Of a stretch of 64,000 nt of DNA, positions 40,244-53,771 are shown piece after piece. The stretch is from Chondrosia reniformis. Taxonomy: Eukaryota; Porifera; Demospongiae; Chondrillida; Chondrillidae. The stretch lies in contig OX359189.1 of the NCBI GenBank assembly GCA_947172415.1, positions 518,501 to 582,500 of the forward strand, written 5' to 3'. Under the pieces are notes generated by a model. It was not told where the DNA came from and did no database searches. It was given only the letters and a program-made list of their open reading frames with translations. The translations under genes were made by a program, and so were the position numbers. The first letter of the stretch is position 1. The number at the start of each line of letters is the position of its first letter.

Positions 40244-42094
40244 TTAATCTTTCTTTTTCTTGGAAACAGGTGGAACTCCTGTGTCGTTGGAAACTTTTTT
40301 GAGTGCCTTTCTCTTTCTAGTTTGTAGCTTAGCAAAGTCTTGTCTTTCCATGTGAATATTTCCAAGCTTTGTACCAAAATTATCATAAGATATATTTTTC
40401 TTCTTAGTAGACTGAGGAGAGAATTGGCCAACTGATTCATAAGGTATCCAGCACCTATCATTACTACAGCTGTGTATGTGTATCTTACATAATATGCATA
40501 CTATTATAAAGTATAAAGTAAACATAACATTCTGCTATGACTGTATATGAAATATCATGAACACAGAGCTAAGAACTGTGAGTCAGTTTGTGATACCTGC
40601 ACGGAGAAGACAAACCTTTAGAGCCTTTGGTGTTCTGCATGCAGTCTTGTAGAGGGCAGGTGGTGCAGTTTGGTGCCTTCTAAGAACTAGGTCAAAAGAG
40701 GGCCCCATTTCCTCCAGCTCAATGCGAGGAGTCTTCACTCCGGACTTCTTTAATAAAATTCTATACAAGGGACATGAAAATAAGTCACTAAAACCGATAC
40801 AATCCATTGCTGACAAACTTGAAGCTTCTAAAATGCAGTTTTCCATCATCAGTTGCTGTTAGTGATATAACGTGATCCAAGCCACTTAAACGAACTCCTT
40901 CCACTTCAGGACCTCTGAAAAAATCTACAAAAAGTACAGCACACTCTTATAGATATTGTTAGGATGGAACTGTTATCCATATTAACACTCTTATTTATAC
41001 ATAATAATATGACAAATACTGACCAATGAATGTACTCTTAAGTCTAGCATATGTGTCTTCAGTCTCAAAGGTGGCACCATTAAAAACCAAACATGGCTTT
41101 GACCCAGCAATACATTTCTGGTTCTAAAAGAATTAAACATAGAGCAGCAAAACATATAAATTAATATAATTGTGCAATGCAGTATAGAGAGGGCACAGTT
41201 TCTGGTTAATAAAGCCTTTGCAGTATAAGTGTGCTAGATGCAATATCTCTGAACACGCTAACCTTAAAGAAGGAGAGAGGTTTGAAGTTTTGTATTCCTA
41301 ACTCAAACATGTCCAGTACTCTGTGATTGTAGGTCCTACCTGTTTGAGTGAAATGTTTGTGAGTAAATTGGAGCAGAACAGAGAGAGCAGTTAATTGGAG
41401 CAGAACAGAGAGAGCAGTTAATTGGAGCAGAACAGAGAGAGAAGTAAATTGGAGCAGAACAGAGAGAGAAGTAAAAGTTAATTGACACTTACCAAAGACG
41501 ACATTGTGGGGTCGCTTCTTTGAGTGTGAACCAAGCAAGAAGAGTGAAGCATCTGCCTTGTGACTGAAGTACTCCTAAAATAGATACAGGTAACTTAATA
41601 AAGAAAGTGTCTACTTGTAAATTTCAACTTACAAGGGTCCCTGCATCTTCAAAGGGCCTCTGTGGATTCTTCCTGAAGAACAAGGAGGTATCAGACATGC
41701 TGGCTATAAGTTGACACAAACATTCGTTACCAACCTCTGATACATAACAGCATCTGGTTTCTTGAGGCTAAACTAGAGGAGCATGTCACATGATCATCAC
41801 ATGACCAAATAATCCATGTGGTATATACTACACCTAAAGTTATTCATATTTATTAACAAAGATTGCTTACTAACCAAATCCTTCATAAACTGTTTCACCA
41901 CATCACTTGTGTTTCCCCCTCTCACAAATATTGTAGTTTTGGTGTTTTCTATTACCTTCGCCTCTCTCTCTTCCAGGAACCTCTTGCCTTTGTGTGACTT
42001 GGGTTTTCTGCGGATAATACCAAATTTTGAAGGCTAAACTGTGGTAGGGGACGAGTACGCTAACTCACAATACTCCACCAATTGCTGCGCACAT
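40244..42094 (-). CDS. RPF2: Ribosome production factor 2 (Brix domain)
   Basis: Exons traced with matching phases: ~42034-41875, 41772-41735, 41672-41633, 41574-41493, 41339-41263, 41123-41024, 40924-40819, 40760-40616 and 40411-40244. The product matches RPF2, which with RRS1 brings 5S RNP into pre-60S ribosomes in the nucleolus. Diagnostic stretches: KGKRFLEEREAKVIEN, PQRPFEDAGTLEYFSHKADA, GSHSKKRPHNVVFGRTYNHR, DMFELGIQNFKPL, RGPEVEGVRLSGLDHV, KKSGVKTPRIELEEMGPSFD, KKKNISYDNFGTKLG and the Lys-rich end. Two donors are GTTTGT. The first exon is unsure: an ATG at 42094 (MCAAIGGV) is the nearest candidate, with a weak donor GTATTG. The gene is head to head with GPN2. Confidence 0.92.
41364..41475 (-). 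repeat. 27-bp intronic tandem repeat, 4 copies
   Basis: Units of AATTGGAGCAGAACAGAGAG plus AG(C/A)AGT(T/A) recur every 27 bp in the RPF2 intron between 41493 and 41339. Read on the gene strand each copy is a pyrimidine-rich tract (CTCTCTCTGTTCTGCTCC), but without an AG acceptor. Confidence 0.85.
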
Positions 42095-42171
42095 GCTCTT
42101 TTCGGCTTTGACTACGCTGTTTACGGTTATAGCTAACCAGCGTTAATTGTGCGTTAAATTGTTTACAGGCA
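42095..42171. promoter_or_regulatory. Bidirectional RPF2/GPN2 promoter region
   Basis: Putative RPF2 and certain GPN2 start codons are separated by about 77 bp. Both encode assembly factors for the gene expression machinery (60S subunits; RNA polymerase II). A shared, divergent promoter is the simplest reading. No TATA element is visible. The RPF2 start is tentative, so the exact width is uncertain. Confidence 0.5.
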
Positions 42172-43776
42172 ATGTCCAAGAGAAAGGTAACATTTGCTCA
42201 GCTGGTCATAGGGCCCCCGGGGTCGGGCAAGTCGACGTACTGCGCCGGAATGAAGCAGTTTTTAACAACCCTCGGGAGAGAGACGGCAGTAGTGAATCTG
42301 GACCCCGCTAACGATTCTTTACCATACGACTGCGATGTCAATATTGCAGATTTGATCACTCTCGAGGACGTCATGAACACTCTCAAATTAGGACCAAATG
42401 GAGGTCTTGTATACTGCTTGGAATTTTTAGAGAAAAATTTGGAATGGTTAAAGGCCAAGTTAAATCCATTTGAAGGAAAGTATATATTGATAGATTGTCC
42501 GGGTCAGGTTGAACTGTATACGCACCATAAAGCAGTCAGAAATATAACACTGGAGCTTCAAAAGTGGAACTACAGGGTACGGAGAAACAAAGTCAAATTA
42601 TTGGACCTCTTTAAATTGATTTACCTAGGTGAAAACCCTGGAGCATTTAATTGGTTATGAGGTTAATATAGTTTTGTATAGTTAGGATTATTAATGCATT
42701 TGATTTTTAAGCCATGTGTATCCACTTCTTTGTGTTTCTCTCAGCAGCTGGTAGCCATTCACTTAGTTGACTCTCACTACTGCAGTGATGCTGGAAAGTT
42801 TGTGTCAGTTCTTTTAACCTCTTTGAACACAATGCTTCAAATAGAACTACCTCACATTAATATCCTCTCAAAGATAGACTTGATTGAATCCTACGGCAAA
42901 TTAGGTAACTAACAGCTACATAATCGATTAAGAATTTTTGCATGAATTATATTGAAATGTAGTATTTTTAAGTCAGTCATTTGGTAGCATAGATAGAGTG
43001 TCATGGTTTTGTCACTTTGTTTGAGTTCAACCTCAAATTTTGTAGATAATTCTACCACATATAGGCTGTATTGATTTGTAATAAAATTACTGGTAAATAC
43101 CAATTGTATGATTAATGTACTGATTCAATGAATGTGGGTCTTCTGTATAGCATTCAACTTGGATTTCTATACGGAAGTGCTTGATCTTACCTTTTTACTG
43201 GACCACCTCAATGATAATCCTATATTCAGCAAATACAAAGAATTGAATGCAGCTCTTGTGGGAATAGTGGAAGATTACGGTTTGGTACATTTTACAACTC
43301 TCAACATTCAGGTATATATGTCATGAGATTATAATCAAGCTGATTCCATTTATTTCCAACCTTAATTAGAATTGTTTCAAAGGACACATGCAGCATATAT
43401 ATTTAAGTGATCCTTTATAGATCAAATAATTACATCTCATATTTTTTAATAAAGGCACAGGAATTTTGAAATTACTCTTAAAATGTCAAACATTTAGTAT
43501 CACATATTAGCTATGATATCCTAGTTTAGTTAATATATAACATTCAGGTGGTGTGTTCTTCAAATATGTTTATAGGATAAGCAAAGTGTCCATGGTGTGT
43601 TGAAGGAGGCAGACAAAGCAAATGGATATGTGTTTGGAGATAAAGAGAGAGACACTTTGGAGTCACTAATGAGCACGGCCATGGGAGCAGACTTCCAATA
43701 CATGAAGTATCCTTCCTTCAATTTTACGACACATGTAGATGTTTCTTTTAGATTGGTCATCCTTTTGAACTTCTAG
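42172..43776 (+). CDS. GPN2: GPN-loop GTPase 2
   Basis: Exons 42172-42576, 42748-42904, 43151-43311 and 43576-43776 join in frame to about 307 residues (human GPN2 is 310). Motifs: P-loop GPPGSGKST, the GPN loop [13 protein letters not shown] (G3), [12 protein letters not shown] (SKxD, G4), the [20 protein letters not shown] block and [25 protein letters not shown] GTPases help assemble and import RNA polymerase II. Exon 1 ends at [14 protein letters not shown]. After [10 protein letters not shown] the last ~22 residues (ending VILLNF) do not resemble other GPN2 proteins. Either the C-terminus has diverged or a further intron starts near GTATCC at about 43,708. Confidence 0.93.
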
Positions 43777-44230
43777 AAATGCATGCAGTTTTCCCACCCA
43801 ACATTCTATAGGGACATGGAGAACATGTAGAAGAAATGTGTGTTTTTTCCATAACTCTTGTGTTGTATTGCATAGCTTTTGAATCATTCAATTTAGTGAA
43901 TCCTTAACTAGCAATTTAGAAATGCAGCCACGTCAGAGAACTTGCTTTCTTAGCTATTTCTTAATAAAGATATTTTTTTATTTCTACTGTAGCAGTTCAT
44001 CTTGTCTACTAATGCACACACAGATTATACAGTATAAATCACTATGAAACTAAACCCCATATATACTGCATGAGTCCCACAGTCACTATATATACATATA
44101 CATGCAGTCTACTATAGGTGTAGACTTGAAAAGCGATATATATAGTCTAGCCTTTGATCTGTGAGCTATTGCTATGCATAAATGTGATGATCTCTGTGTC
44201 TCAATGTCTGCAAGCTTGTAGTACGAACAT
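43777..44230. other. GPN2 3' flank, AT-rich
   Basis: About 450 bp of AT-rich sequence with TATATA runs near 44,060-44,150. It should contain the GPN2 3' UTR and ends where the satellite region begins. No gene is visible. Confidence 0.6.
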
Positions 44231-45480
44231 TAACTTTGAAAACCAGAATTAAATGTACATTGAGGGCTGTAACTCTATCAAAAGGAAAGATATGAAGCTA
44301 GCACTTTGTGTCAGCATTCACAGACATCTAATAAAACTGGCCTATTTGAAATATCGATCATAGATATTAATATCGTACAGGCGATAAATATCGGACCTCT
44401 AAATATATCTAGTTTTCTGTATCATGAAAAGTCACTCTCCTCCCTCCACCAAGACACATACAGGCTTTTATCCATTTGCCACAGTTTTGAGATGTATTGG
44501 AAATACTGCGTATGTGTGTAAAATTGCTTGGAACGATTCACTGGTCTGGAATTAAAGTGGAATAAATTGACGATTTCTCGGAAATAATTGGGATCAGAAA
44601 AGTCGTTCTCCTCGGCCCATCAAGACACTTACAGGATTTTTTTCGCTTTTTCCAGTTTTCAGGTGAACCACTAATACTGCCTATGTCTTTAAACTTGCTT
44701 GAAACAATTCACTGCTCTGGAAATAACGAGAAATATATTAAAAAGGGTCCCAACCACAACCGTTTTCTTTGGACAAAACTTCATATAAATAGAAGCGAAA
44801 AACCTTATATAGTAGGCCTACCTGGACACATCTCTATGGTGGTTGCGGTTCCCATAGAGGTTGGTAGCGCTTAGACTCTGAAGCTGTCTCCTAATCGGTT
44901 GGTGCCATAGAGACGTGCTCACCAATAATCCGGATTTCGGGGGGGTTCCACGTAATGTGGGATTGGCATCTGATATCTTAGGATTCATATGAGTCGGCCA
45001 TATCGAGAAGAACTGGTTCTTCTCACGCAAGTGACACCCAAAGCTCAACTCGGCAGAGCGTTACCACCGATCCCGGCCTATGAGCGTCGTGGATGGTAGC
45101 GTTCGGTATGGTCCAACTTTTTTTCTTTGGAGTTTCGTTGGCTGTCGATTGACGAAATGTCACTTTAACGAGATCCTTATAAAATATATGGATAGATAGT
45201 ACTTAAATAACAATCGAGTACTACACAGTGCATATCCCTATGTATAAAAAATTGGAAAGTATTCTAGATTTTCAGATATAGTTAGAGTATATAGTAGAGA
45301 TGTAGTTTTATTGTAATAATATACCTTCTAACGGTCGGCCATATATAGTATTACGCAATTTTCTCTAACAAAACAGTACATTAACTGTAGTTCTGTAACT
45401 CTATCAAATGGCGAAATATAAAGCTAAGTCTTTGTGTCAGCATTGAGAGACATCTATAGAGCATGTCCAATGAGTTTTTG
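44231..45480. repeat. 1.25-kb flanking repeat, left copy
   Basis: This segment recurs at 53,772-55,022 at a constant offset of 9,542 bp (checked at three landmarks), with only scattered substitutions and no net indels. Both ends consist of satellite monomer sequence. The middle (about 44,325-45,370) is a unique insert that splits a monomer and holds a GC-richer, structured segment. It is therefore part of the satellite's large-scale organisation rather than an LTR; I see no terminal TG...CA or coding capacity. Confidence 0.85.
44812..45124 (+). ncRNA. Candidate Pol III small RNA, copy 1
   Basis: A TATAAAT box (44784-44790) is followed after about 25 bp by a GC-rich ~310-bp segment ending in seven Ts (45118-45124), the layout of a type 3 Pol III gene. 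Internal hairpins: CTCTATGG with CCATAGAG near 44,833-44,860, and an almost perfect palindrome GAGAAGAACTGGTTCTTCTC near 45,005-45,025. A tRNA-like D-arm/A-box segment AGCTCAACTCGGCAGAGCG is at about 45,043-45,061. TGGAC near the 5' end can pair with GTCCA before the T-run. I could not match it to U1-U6, SRP, RNase P/MRP, 7SK or 5S RNA from memory. Confidence 0.4.
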
Positions 45481-48400
45481 AAATTTTGTTGGAGTTCAAA
45501 ATTTGCCCTATCTCTCACCATACATTAATGTTGTATACCAGACTTTAATGTACATTGAGGGCTGTAACTGTATCTAAAGTAAAGATATGAAGCTAAAACA
45601 TTGTGTCAGCATTCACAGACATCTATAGAGCATGCCCAAAGAGTTTTTGAAATTTTGATGAAATTTAAAATTTGCCCTATCTCTCACAATACATTAATGT
45701 TACCAGAATTTAATGTACACTGAGGGCTGTAACTCTATCCAAAGTAAAGATATGAAGCTAATACTTTGTGTCAGCATTCACAGACATCTATAGAGCATGC
45801 CCAAAGAGTTTTTGAAATTTTGATGAAATTTAAAATTTGCCCTATCTCTCACCATACATTAATGTTGTATACCAGACTTTACTGCACATTGAGGACTGTA
45901 ACTCTATCAAATGGAGAGATATGGAACTAATACTTTGTGTCAGCATTGAGAGACATATATAGAACATGTCCAATGAGATTTTGAAATTTTGTTGGAGTTC
46001 AAAATTTGCCCTATCTCTCACCATACATTAATGTTGTATACCAGACTTTAATGTACACTGAGGGCTGTAACTCTATCCAAAGTAAAGATATGAAGCTAAT
46101 ACTTTGTGTCAGCATTCACAGACATCTATAGAGCATGCCCAAAGAGTTTTTGAATTTTTGATGAAATTTAAAATTTGCCCTATCTCTCACCATACATTAA
46201 TGTTACCAGAATTTAATGTACACTGAGGGCTGTAACTCTATCCAAAGTAAAGATATGAAGCTAATACTTTGTGTCAGCATTCACAGACATCTATAGAGCA
46301 TGTCCAAAGAGTTTTTGAATTTTTGATGAAATTTAAAATTTGCCCTATCTCTCACCATACATTAATGTTGTATACCAGACTTTACTGCACATTGAGGACT
46401 GTAACTCTATCAAATGGAGAGATATGAAGCTAATACTTTGTGTCAGCATACACAGACATCTATAGAGCATGTCCAAAGAGTTTTTGAATTTTTGATGAAA
46501 TTTAAAATTTGCCCTATCTCTCACCATACATTAATGTTGTATACCAGACTTTACTGCACATTGAGGACTGTAACTCTATCAAATGGAGAGATATGGAACT
46601 AATACTTTGTGTCAGCATTGAGAGACATATATAGAACATGTCCAATGAGATTTTGAAATTTTGTTGGAGTTCAAAATTTGCCCTATCTCTCACCATACGT
46701 ACATTAATGTTGTATACCAGACTTTAATGTACATTGAGGGCTGTAACTGTATCTAAAGTAAAGATATGAAGCTTAAACATTGTGTCAGCATTCACAGACA
46801 TCTATAGAGCATGCCCAAAGAGTTTTTGAAATTTTGATGAAATTTAAAATTTGCCCTATCTCTCACAATACATTAATGTTACCAGAATTTAATGTACACT
46901 GAGGGCTGTAACTCTATCCAAAGTAAAGATATGAAGCTAATACTTTGTGTCAGCATTCACAGACATCTATAGAGCATGCCCAAAGAGTTTTTGAAATTTT
47001 GATGAAATTTAAAATTTGCCCTATCTCTCACAATACATTAATGTTGTATACCAGACTTTACTGCACATTGAGGACTGTAACTCTATCAAATGGAGAGATA
47101 TGGAACTAATACTTTGTGTCAGCATTGAGAGACATATATAGAACATGTCCAATGAGATTTTGAAATTTTGTTGGAGTTCAAAATTTGCCCTATCTCTCAC
47201 CATACATTAATGTTGTATACCAGACTTTACTGCACATTGAGGGCTGTAACTCTATCAAATGGAGAGATATGGAACTAATACTTTGTGTCAGCATTGAGAG
47301 ACATATATAGAACATGTCCAATGAGATTTTGAAATTTTGTTGGAGTTCAAAATTTGCCCTATCTCTCACCATACATTAATGTTGTATACCAGACTTTAAT
47401 GTACACTGAGGGCTGTAACTGTATCTAAAGTAAAGATATGAAGCTAATACTTTGTGTCAGCATTCACAGACATCTATAGAGCATGCCCAAAGAGTTTTTG
47501 AATTTTTGATGAAATTTAAAATTTGCCCTATCTCTCACCATACATTAATGTTACCAGAATTTAATGTACACTGAGGGCTGTAACTCTATCCAAAGTAAAG
47601 ATATGAAGCTAATACTTTGTGTCAGCATTCACAGACATCTATAGAGCATGTCCAAAGAGTTTTTGAATTTTTGATGAAATTTAAAATTTGCCCTATCTCT
47701 CACCATACATTAATGTTGTATACCAGACTTTACTGCACATTGAGGACTGTAACTCTATCAAATGGAGAGATATGAAGCTAATACTTTGTGTCAGCATACA
47801 CAGACATCTATAGAGCATGTCCAAAGAGTTTTTGAATTTTTGATGAAATTTAAAATTTGCCCTATCTCTCACCATACATTAATGTTGTATACCAGACTTT
47901 ACTGCACATTGAGGACTGTAACTCTATCAAATGGAGAGATATGGAACTAATACTTTGTGTCAGCATTGAGAGACATATATAGAACATGTCCAATGAGATT
48001 TTGAAATTTTGTTGGAGCTCAAAATTTGCCCTATCTCTCACCATACATTAATGTTGTATACCAGACTTTAATGTACATTGAGGGCTGTAACTGTATCTAA
48101 AGTAAAGATATGAAGCTAAAACATTGTGTCAGCATTCACAGACATCTATAGAGCATGCCCAAAGAGTTTTTGAATTTTTGATGAAATTTAAAATTTGCCC
48201 TATCTCTCACCATACATTAATGTTACCAGAATTTAATGTACACTGAGGGCTGTAACTCTATCCAAAGTAAAGATATGAAGCTAATACTTTGTGTCAGCAT
48301 TCACAGACATCTATAGAGCATGTCCAAAGAGTTTTTGAATTTTTGATGAAATTTAAAATTTGCCCTATCTCTCACCATACATTAATGTTGTATACCAGAC

Positions 48401-51400
48401 TTTACTGCACATTGAGGACTGTAACTCTATCAAATGGAGAGATATGAAGCTAATACTTTGTGTCAGCATACACAGACATCTATAGAGCATGTCCAAAGAG
48501 TTTTTGAATTTTTGATGAAATTTAAAATTTGCCCTATCTCTCACCATACATTAATGTTGTATACCAGACTTGACTGCACATTGAGGACTGTAACTCTATC
48601 AAATGGAGAGATATGGAACTAATACTTTGTGTCAGCATTGAGAGACATATATAGAACATGTCCAATGAGATTTTGAAATTTTGTTGGAGTTCAAAATTTG
48701 CCCTATCTCTCACCATACATTAATGTTGTATACCAGACTTTAATGTACACTGAGGGCTGTAACTGTATCTAAAGTAAAGATATGAAGCTAATACTTTGTG
48801 TCAGCATTCACAGACATCTATAGAGCATGCCCAAAGAGTTTTTGAATTTTTGATGAAATTTAAAATTTGCCCTATCTCTCACCATACATTAATGTTACCA
48901 GAATTTAATGTACACTGAGGGCTGTAACTCTATCCAAAGTAAAGATATGAAGCTAATACTTTGTGTCAGCATTCACAGACATCTATAGAGCATGTCCAAA
49001 GAGTTTTTGAATTTTTGATGAAATTTAAAATTTGCCCTATCTCTCACCATACATTAATGTTGTATACCAGACTTTACTGCACATTGAGGACTGTAACTCT
49101 ATCAAATGGAGAGATATGAAGCTAATACTTTGTGTCAGCATACACAGACATCTATAGAGCATGTCCAAAGAGTTTTTGAATTTTTGATGAAATTTAAAAT
49201 TTGCCCTATCTCTCACCATACATTAATGTTGTATACCAGACTTTACTGCACATTGAGGACTGTAACTCTATCAAATGGAGAGATATGGAACTAATACTTT
49301 GTGTCAGCATTGAGAGACATATATAGAACATGTCCAATGAGATTTTGAAATTTTGTTGGAGCTCAAAATTTGCCCTATCTCTCACCATACATTAATGTTG
49401 TATACCAGACTTTAATGTACATTGAGGGCTGTAACTGTATCTAAAGTAAAGATATGAAGCTAAAACATTGTGTCAGCATTCACAGACATCTATAGAGCAT
49501 GCCCAAAGAGTTTTTGAATTTTTGATGAAATTTAAAATTTGCCCTATCTCTCACCATACATTAATGTTACCAGAATTTAATGTACACTGAGGGCTGTAAC
49601 TCTATCCAAAGTAAAGATATGAAGCTAATACTTTGTGTCAGCATTCACAGACATCTATAGAGCATGTCCAAAGAGTTTTTGAATTTTTGATGAAATTTAA
49701 AATTTGCCCTATCTCTCACCATACATTAATGTTGTATACCAGACTTTACTGCACATTGAGGACTGTAACTCTATCAAATGGAGAGATATGAAGCTAATAC
49801 TTTGTGTCAGCATACACAGACATCTATAGAGCATGTCCAAAGAGTTTTTGAATTTTTGATGAAATTTAAAATTTGCCCTATCTCTCACCATACATTAATG
49901 TTGTATACCAGACTTGACTGCACATTGAGGACTGTAACTCTATCAAATGGAGAGATATGGAACTAATACTTTGTGTCAGCATTGAGAGACATATATAGAA
50001 CATGTCCAATGAGATTTTGAAATTTTGTTGGAGTTCAAAATTTGCCCTATCTCTCACCATACATTAATGTTGTATACCAGACTTTAATGTACACTGAGGG
50101 CTGTAACTGTATCTAAAGTAAAGATATGAAGCTAATACTTTGTGTCAGCATTCACAGACATCTATAGAGCATGTCCAAAGAGTTTTTGAATTTTTGATGA
50201 AATTTAAAATTTGCCCTATCTCTCACCATACATTAATGTTGTATACCAGACTTTACTGCACATTGAGGACTGTAACTCTATCAAATGGAGAGATATGAAG
50301 CTAATACTTTGTGTCAGCATACACAGACATCTATAGAGCATGTCCAAAGAGTTTTTGAATTTTTGATGAAATTTAAAATTTGCCCTATCTCTCACCATAC
50401 ATTAATGTTGTATACCAGACTTTACTGCACATTGAGGACTGTAACTCTAGATCTATCAAATGGAGAGATATGGAACTAATACTTTGTGTCAGCATTGAGA
50501 GACATATATAGAACATGTCCAATGAGATTTTGAAATTTTGTTGGAGCTCAAAATTTGCCCTATCTCTCACCATACATTAATGTTGTATACCAGACTTTAA
50601 TGTACATTGAGGGCTGTAACTGTATCTAAAGTAAAGATATGAAGCTAAAACATTTTGTCAGCATTCACAGACATCTATAGAGCATGCCCAAAGAGTTTTT
50701 GAATTTTTGATGAAATTTAAAATTTGCCCTATCTCTCACCATACATTAATGTTGTATACCAGACTTGACTGCACATTGAGGACTGTAACTCTATCAAATG
50801 GAGAGATATGGAACTAATACTTTGTGTCAGCATTGAGAGACATATATAGAGCATGTCCAATGAGATTTTGAAATTTTGTTGGAGTTCAAAATTTGCCCTA
50901 TCTCTCACCATACATTAATGTTGTATACCAGACTTTAATGTACATTGAGGACTGTAACTGTATCTAAAGTAAAGATATGAAGCTAAAACATTGTGTCAGC
51001 ATTCACAGACATCCATAGAGCATGCCCAAAGAGTTTTTGAAATTTTGATGAAATTTAAAATTTGCCCTATCTCTCACAATACATTAATGTTACCAGAATT
51101 TAATGTACACTGAGGGCTGTAACTCTATCCAAAGTAAAGATATGAAGCTAATACTTTGTGTCAGCATTCACAGACATCTATAGAGCATGTCCAAAGAGTT
51201 TTTGAATTTTTGATGAAATTTAAAATTTGCCCTATCTCTCACCATACATTAATGTTGTATACCAGACTTTACTGCACATTGAGGACTGTAACTCTATCAA
51301 ATGGAGAGATATGAAGCTAATACTTTGTGTCAGCATACACAGACATCTATAGAGCATGTCCAAAGAGTTTTTGAATTTTTGATGAAATTTAAAATTTGCC

Positions 51401-53771
51401 CTATCTCTCACCATACATTAATGTTGTATACCAGACTTGACTGCACATTGAGGACTGTAACTCTATCAAATGGAGAGATATGGAACTAATACTTTGTGTC
51501 AGCATTGAGAGACATATATAGAGCATGTCCAATGAGATTTTGAAATTTTGTTGGAGTTCAAAATTTGCCCTATCTCTCACCATACATTAATGTTGTATAC
51601 CAGACTTTAATGTACATTGAGGACTGTAACTGTATCTAAAGTAAAGATATGAAGCTAAAACATTGTGTCAGCATTCACAGACATCCATAGAGCATGCCCA
51701 AAGAGTTTTTGAAATTTTGATGAAATTTAAAATTTGCCCTATCTCTCACAATACATTAATGTTACCAGAATTTAATGTACACTGAGGGCTGTAACTCTAT
51801 CCAAAGTAAAGATATGAAGCTAATACTTTGTGTCAGCATTCACAGACATCTATAGAGCATGTCCAAAGAGTTTTTGAATTTTTGATGAAATTTAAAATTT
51901 GCCCTATCTCTCACCATACATTAATGTTGTATACCAGACTTTACTGCACATTGAGGACTGTAACTCTATCAAATGGAGAGATATGGAACTAATACTTTGT
52001 GTCAGCATTGAGAGACATATATAGAACATGTCCAATGAGATTTTGAAATTTTGTTGGAGTTCAAAATTTGCCCTATCTCTCACCATACATTAATGTTGTA
52101 TACCAGACTTTAATGTACATTGAGGGCTGTAACTGTATCTAAAGTAAAGATATGAAGCTAAAACATTGTGTCAGCATTCACAGACATCTATAGAGCATGT
52201 CCAAAGAGTTTTTGAAATTTTGATGAAATTTAAAATTTGCCCTATCTCTCACCATACATTAATGTTGTATACCAGACTTTACTGCACATTGAGGACTGTA
52301 ACTCTATCAAATGGAGAGATATGGAACTAATACTTTGTGTCAGCATTGAGAGACATATATAGAACATGTCCAATGAGATTTTGAAATTTTGTTGGAGTTC
52401 AAAATTTGCCCTATCTCTCACCATACATTAATGTTGTATACCAGACTTTAATGTACATTGAGGGCTGTAACTGTATCTAAAGTAAAGATATGAAGCTAAA
52501 ACATTGTGTCAGCATTCACAGACATCTATAGAGCATGCCCAAAGAGGTTTTGAAATTTTGATGAAATTTAAAATTTGCCCTATCTCTCACAATACATTAA
52601 TGTTACCAGAATTTAATGTACACTGAGGGCTGTAACTCTATCCAAAGTAAAGATATGAAGCTAATACTTTGTGTCAGCATTCACAGACATCTATAGAGCA
52701 TGCCCAAAGAGTTTTTGAATTTTTGATGAAATTTAAAATTTGCCCTATCTCTCACCATACATTAATGTTGTATACCAGACTTTACTGCACATTGAGGACT
52801 GTAACTCTATCAAATGGAGAGATATGGAACTAATACTTTGTGTCAGCATTGAGAGACATATATAGAACATGTCCAATGAGATTTTGAAATTTTGTTGGAG
52901 TTCAAAATTTGCCCTATCTCTCACCATACATTAATGTTGTATACCAGACTTTAATGTACATTGAGGGCTGTAACTGTATCTAAAGTAAAGATATGAAGCT
53001 AAAACATTGTGTCAGCATTCACAGACATCTATAGAGCATGCCCAAAGAGTTTTTGAAATTTTGATGAAATTTAAAATTTGCCCTATCTCTCACCATACAT
53101 TAATGTTGTATACCAGACTTTACTGCACATTGAGGACTGTAACTCTATCAAATGGAGAGATATGGAACTAATACTTTGTGTCAGCATTGAGAGACATATA
53201 TAGAACATGTCCAATGAGATTTTGAAATTTTGTTGGAGTTCAAAATTTGCCCTATCTCTCACCATACATTAATGTTGTATACCAGACTTTAATGTACATT
53301 GAGGGCTGTAACTGTATCTAAAGTAAAGATATGAAGCTAAAACATTGTGTCAGCATTTACAGACATCTATAGAGCATGCCCAAAGAGTTTTTGAAATTTT
53401 GATGAAATTTAAAATTTGCCCTATCTCTCACAATACATTAATGTTACCAGAATTTAATGTACACTGAGGGCTGTAACTCTATCCAAAGTAAAGATATGAA
53501 GCTAATACTTTGTGTCAGCATTCACAGACATCTATAGAGCATGTCCAAAGAGTTTTTGAATTTTTGATGAAATTTAAAATTTGCCCTATCTCTCACCATA
53601 CATTAATGTTGTATACCAGACTTTACTGCACATTGAGGACTGTAACTCTATCAAATGGAGAGATATGGAACTAATACTTTGTGTCAGCATTGAGAGACAT
53701 ATATAGAACATGTCCAATGAGATTTTGAAATTTTGTTGGAGCTCAAAATTTGCCCTATCTCTCACCATACA
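45481..53771. repeat. Satellite array of ~168-bp monomers with higher-order structure
   Basis: About 49 tandem AT-rich monomers, each holding GGGCTGTAACT or GGACTGTAACTCTATC, TTTGTGTCAGCAT, AGACAT(C/A)TATAGA and TTTGCCCTATCTCTCAC. Monomer types differ in length (with GTTGTATACCAG or the shorter GTTACCAG) and in diagnostic bases. From 47,690 to 50,060 four-monomer units repeat every 672 bp; alternating variants make a true period of 1,344 bp. From 51,904 to 53,770 the period is 841 bp (five monomers). The many ~60-residue open frames here are by-products of the repeat. Monomer size and higher-order structure resemble centromeric satellites; function unknown. Confidence 0.95.

Noticed and set aside
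44812-45124. U1 snRNA (TACCTGG near the 5' end)
   Set aside because: The rest of U1, including the Sm site and stem-loop sequences, is absent and the segment is about twice as long.
45842-53768. Many nearly identical ~60-residue open frames on both strands
   Set aside because: They lie once per satellite monomer, lack splice or start context and only mirror the repeat; not genes.
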